Below, in pieces: positions 63,747 to 64,000 of a DNA stretch of 64,000 nt. The translations under genes were made by a program, and so were the position numbers. Numbering within the stretch: position 1 is the stretch's first letter; each line of letters opens with the position of its first letter. This stretch comes from Isoetes taiwanensis (taxonomy: Eukaryota > Streptophyta > Lycopodiopsida > Isoetales > Isoetaceae). The notes beneath the pieces are model-generated. The model did no database searches. It had not been told where the DNA came from and saw nothing but the letters and a program-made list of their open reading frames with translations. The stretch spans positions 18,434,583-18,498,582 of the forward strand of contig JAJEKV010000018.1 in NCBI GenBank assembly GCA_021234155.1. The letters run 5' to 3'.

Positions 63747-64000
63747 CACTACAAGAGAATAAGCAATCTAAGTCACTAGTTTCATCATTTATTTGTTTAA
63801 AATCACACTTTCTAACTTTTTAGATTTTGATACAATAAGTGACAGTAGTTGTTGATGAAATCGCGTCATCTTTATCGTCACTTGTAGCATCACTAATAAC
63901 AACAGGTGTAGTATCACATTTTATAGCATTGTAGTGGTATAATAGTATCATTTGTAGCATCATCTATACTGCAGTTATAATATCATGCATTTTGTCCTTG
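63747..64000 (+). mobile_element. Terminus of a CACTA (En/Spm-like) transposon
   Basis: CACTACAAGAGAATAAGC starts here; CACTACAAGAAAA is the typical plant CACTA end. Behind it are several subterminal words of the form TGTAGYATCA (about 63,884, 63,906, 63,953) with related GTAGTGGTAT and AGTATCATT. The element runs off the window, so the other end and transposase cannot be judged. Confidence 0.7.

Overview
The window is nuclear DNA from a land plant with a large, repeat-rich genome. The evidence is plant-type chromoviral Gypsy and Copia LTR retrotransposons primed by initiator tRNA-Met, an L1 LINE with a DUF4283-like ORF1, hAT and CACTA DNA transposons, and relics of split nuclear genes. The chief relic is a PurK-PurE fusion of the plant type. 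Two LINE copies are not L1-like, which may point to a fern, lycophyte or gymnosperm rather than a flowering plant; this is inference and I cannot name the species. I see no intact host gene.

Layout. 0-5.2 kb: relics in minus orientation, namely a chromoviral 3' LTR (about 0.96-2.21 kb), integrase and chromodomain pieces (2.9-4.1 kb) and an L1 endonuclease piece (4.66-5.23 kb). 6.3-13.2 kb: a decayed non-L1 LINE split by a complete non-autonomous hAT element (9,615-11,776, 8-bp target duplication GGTACATA). 13.2-15.4 kb: Copia fragment, a tRNA-like SINE remnant and a small acidic ORF. 15.46-21.47 kb: a full-length but mutated L1 with poly(A) tail and 14-bp target duplication. 21.5-23.6 kb: a degenerate GAATCT repeat field and a foldback element built of 31-bp minisatellites.

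23.66-42.89 kb: one large chromovirus with 1.56-kb LTRs, interrupted by a young 6.1-kb Copia (25,692-31,799, target duplication AGACC). With the Copia removed, its 5' region holds two homologous modules. Each has two long hairpins, a TATA box and its own ORF, placed before the gag-pol region. This is the most unusual structure in the window.

43-64 kb: relics of several host genes on the minus strand. They are an unidentified exon, a TBCD-like exon, a Clp1-like exon, a 16-exon PurK-PurE gene (53.7-62.1 kb) with three lesions confined to late PurK exons, and a histone H3 fragment. Inserted among them are a solo LTR, a minus-strand LINE, and two non-autonomous LTR elements with very short LTRs (46,033-48,626 and 57,469-61,290). 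These two carry long ORFs that are not gag or pol, one of them apparently containing a captured PPR segment. The window closes with an LTR relic and the terminus of a CACTA transposon.

Expressed functions, if any, would come from the retroelements. The host genes appear dead or incomplete in this assembly.
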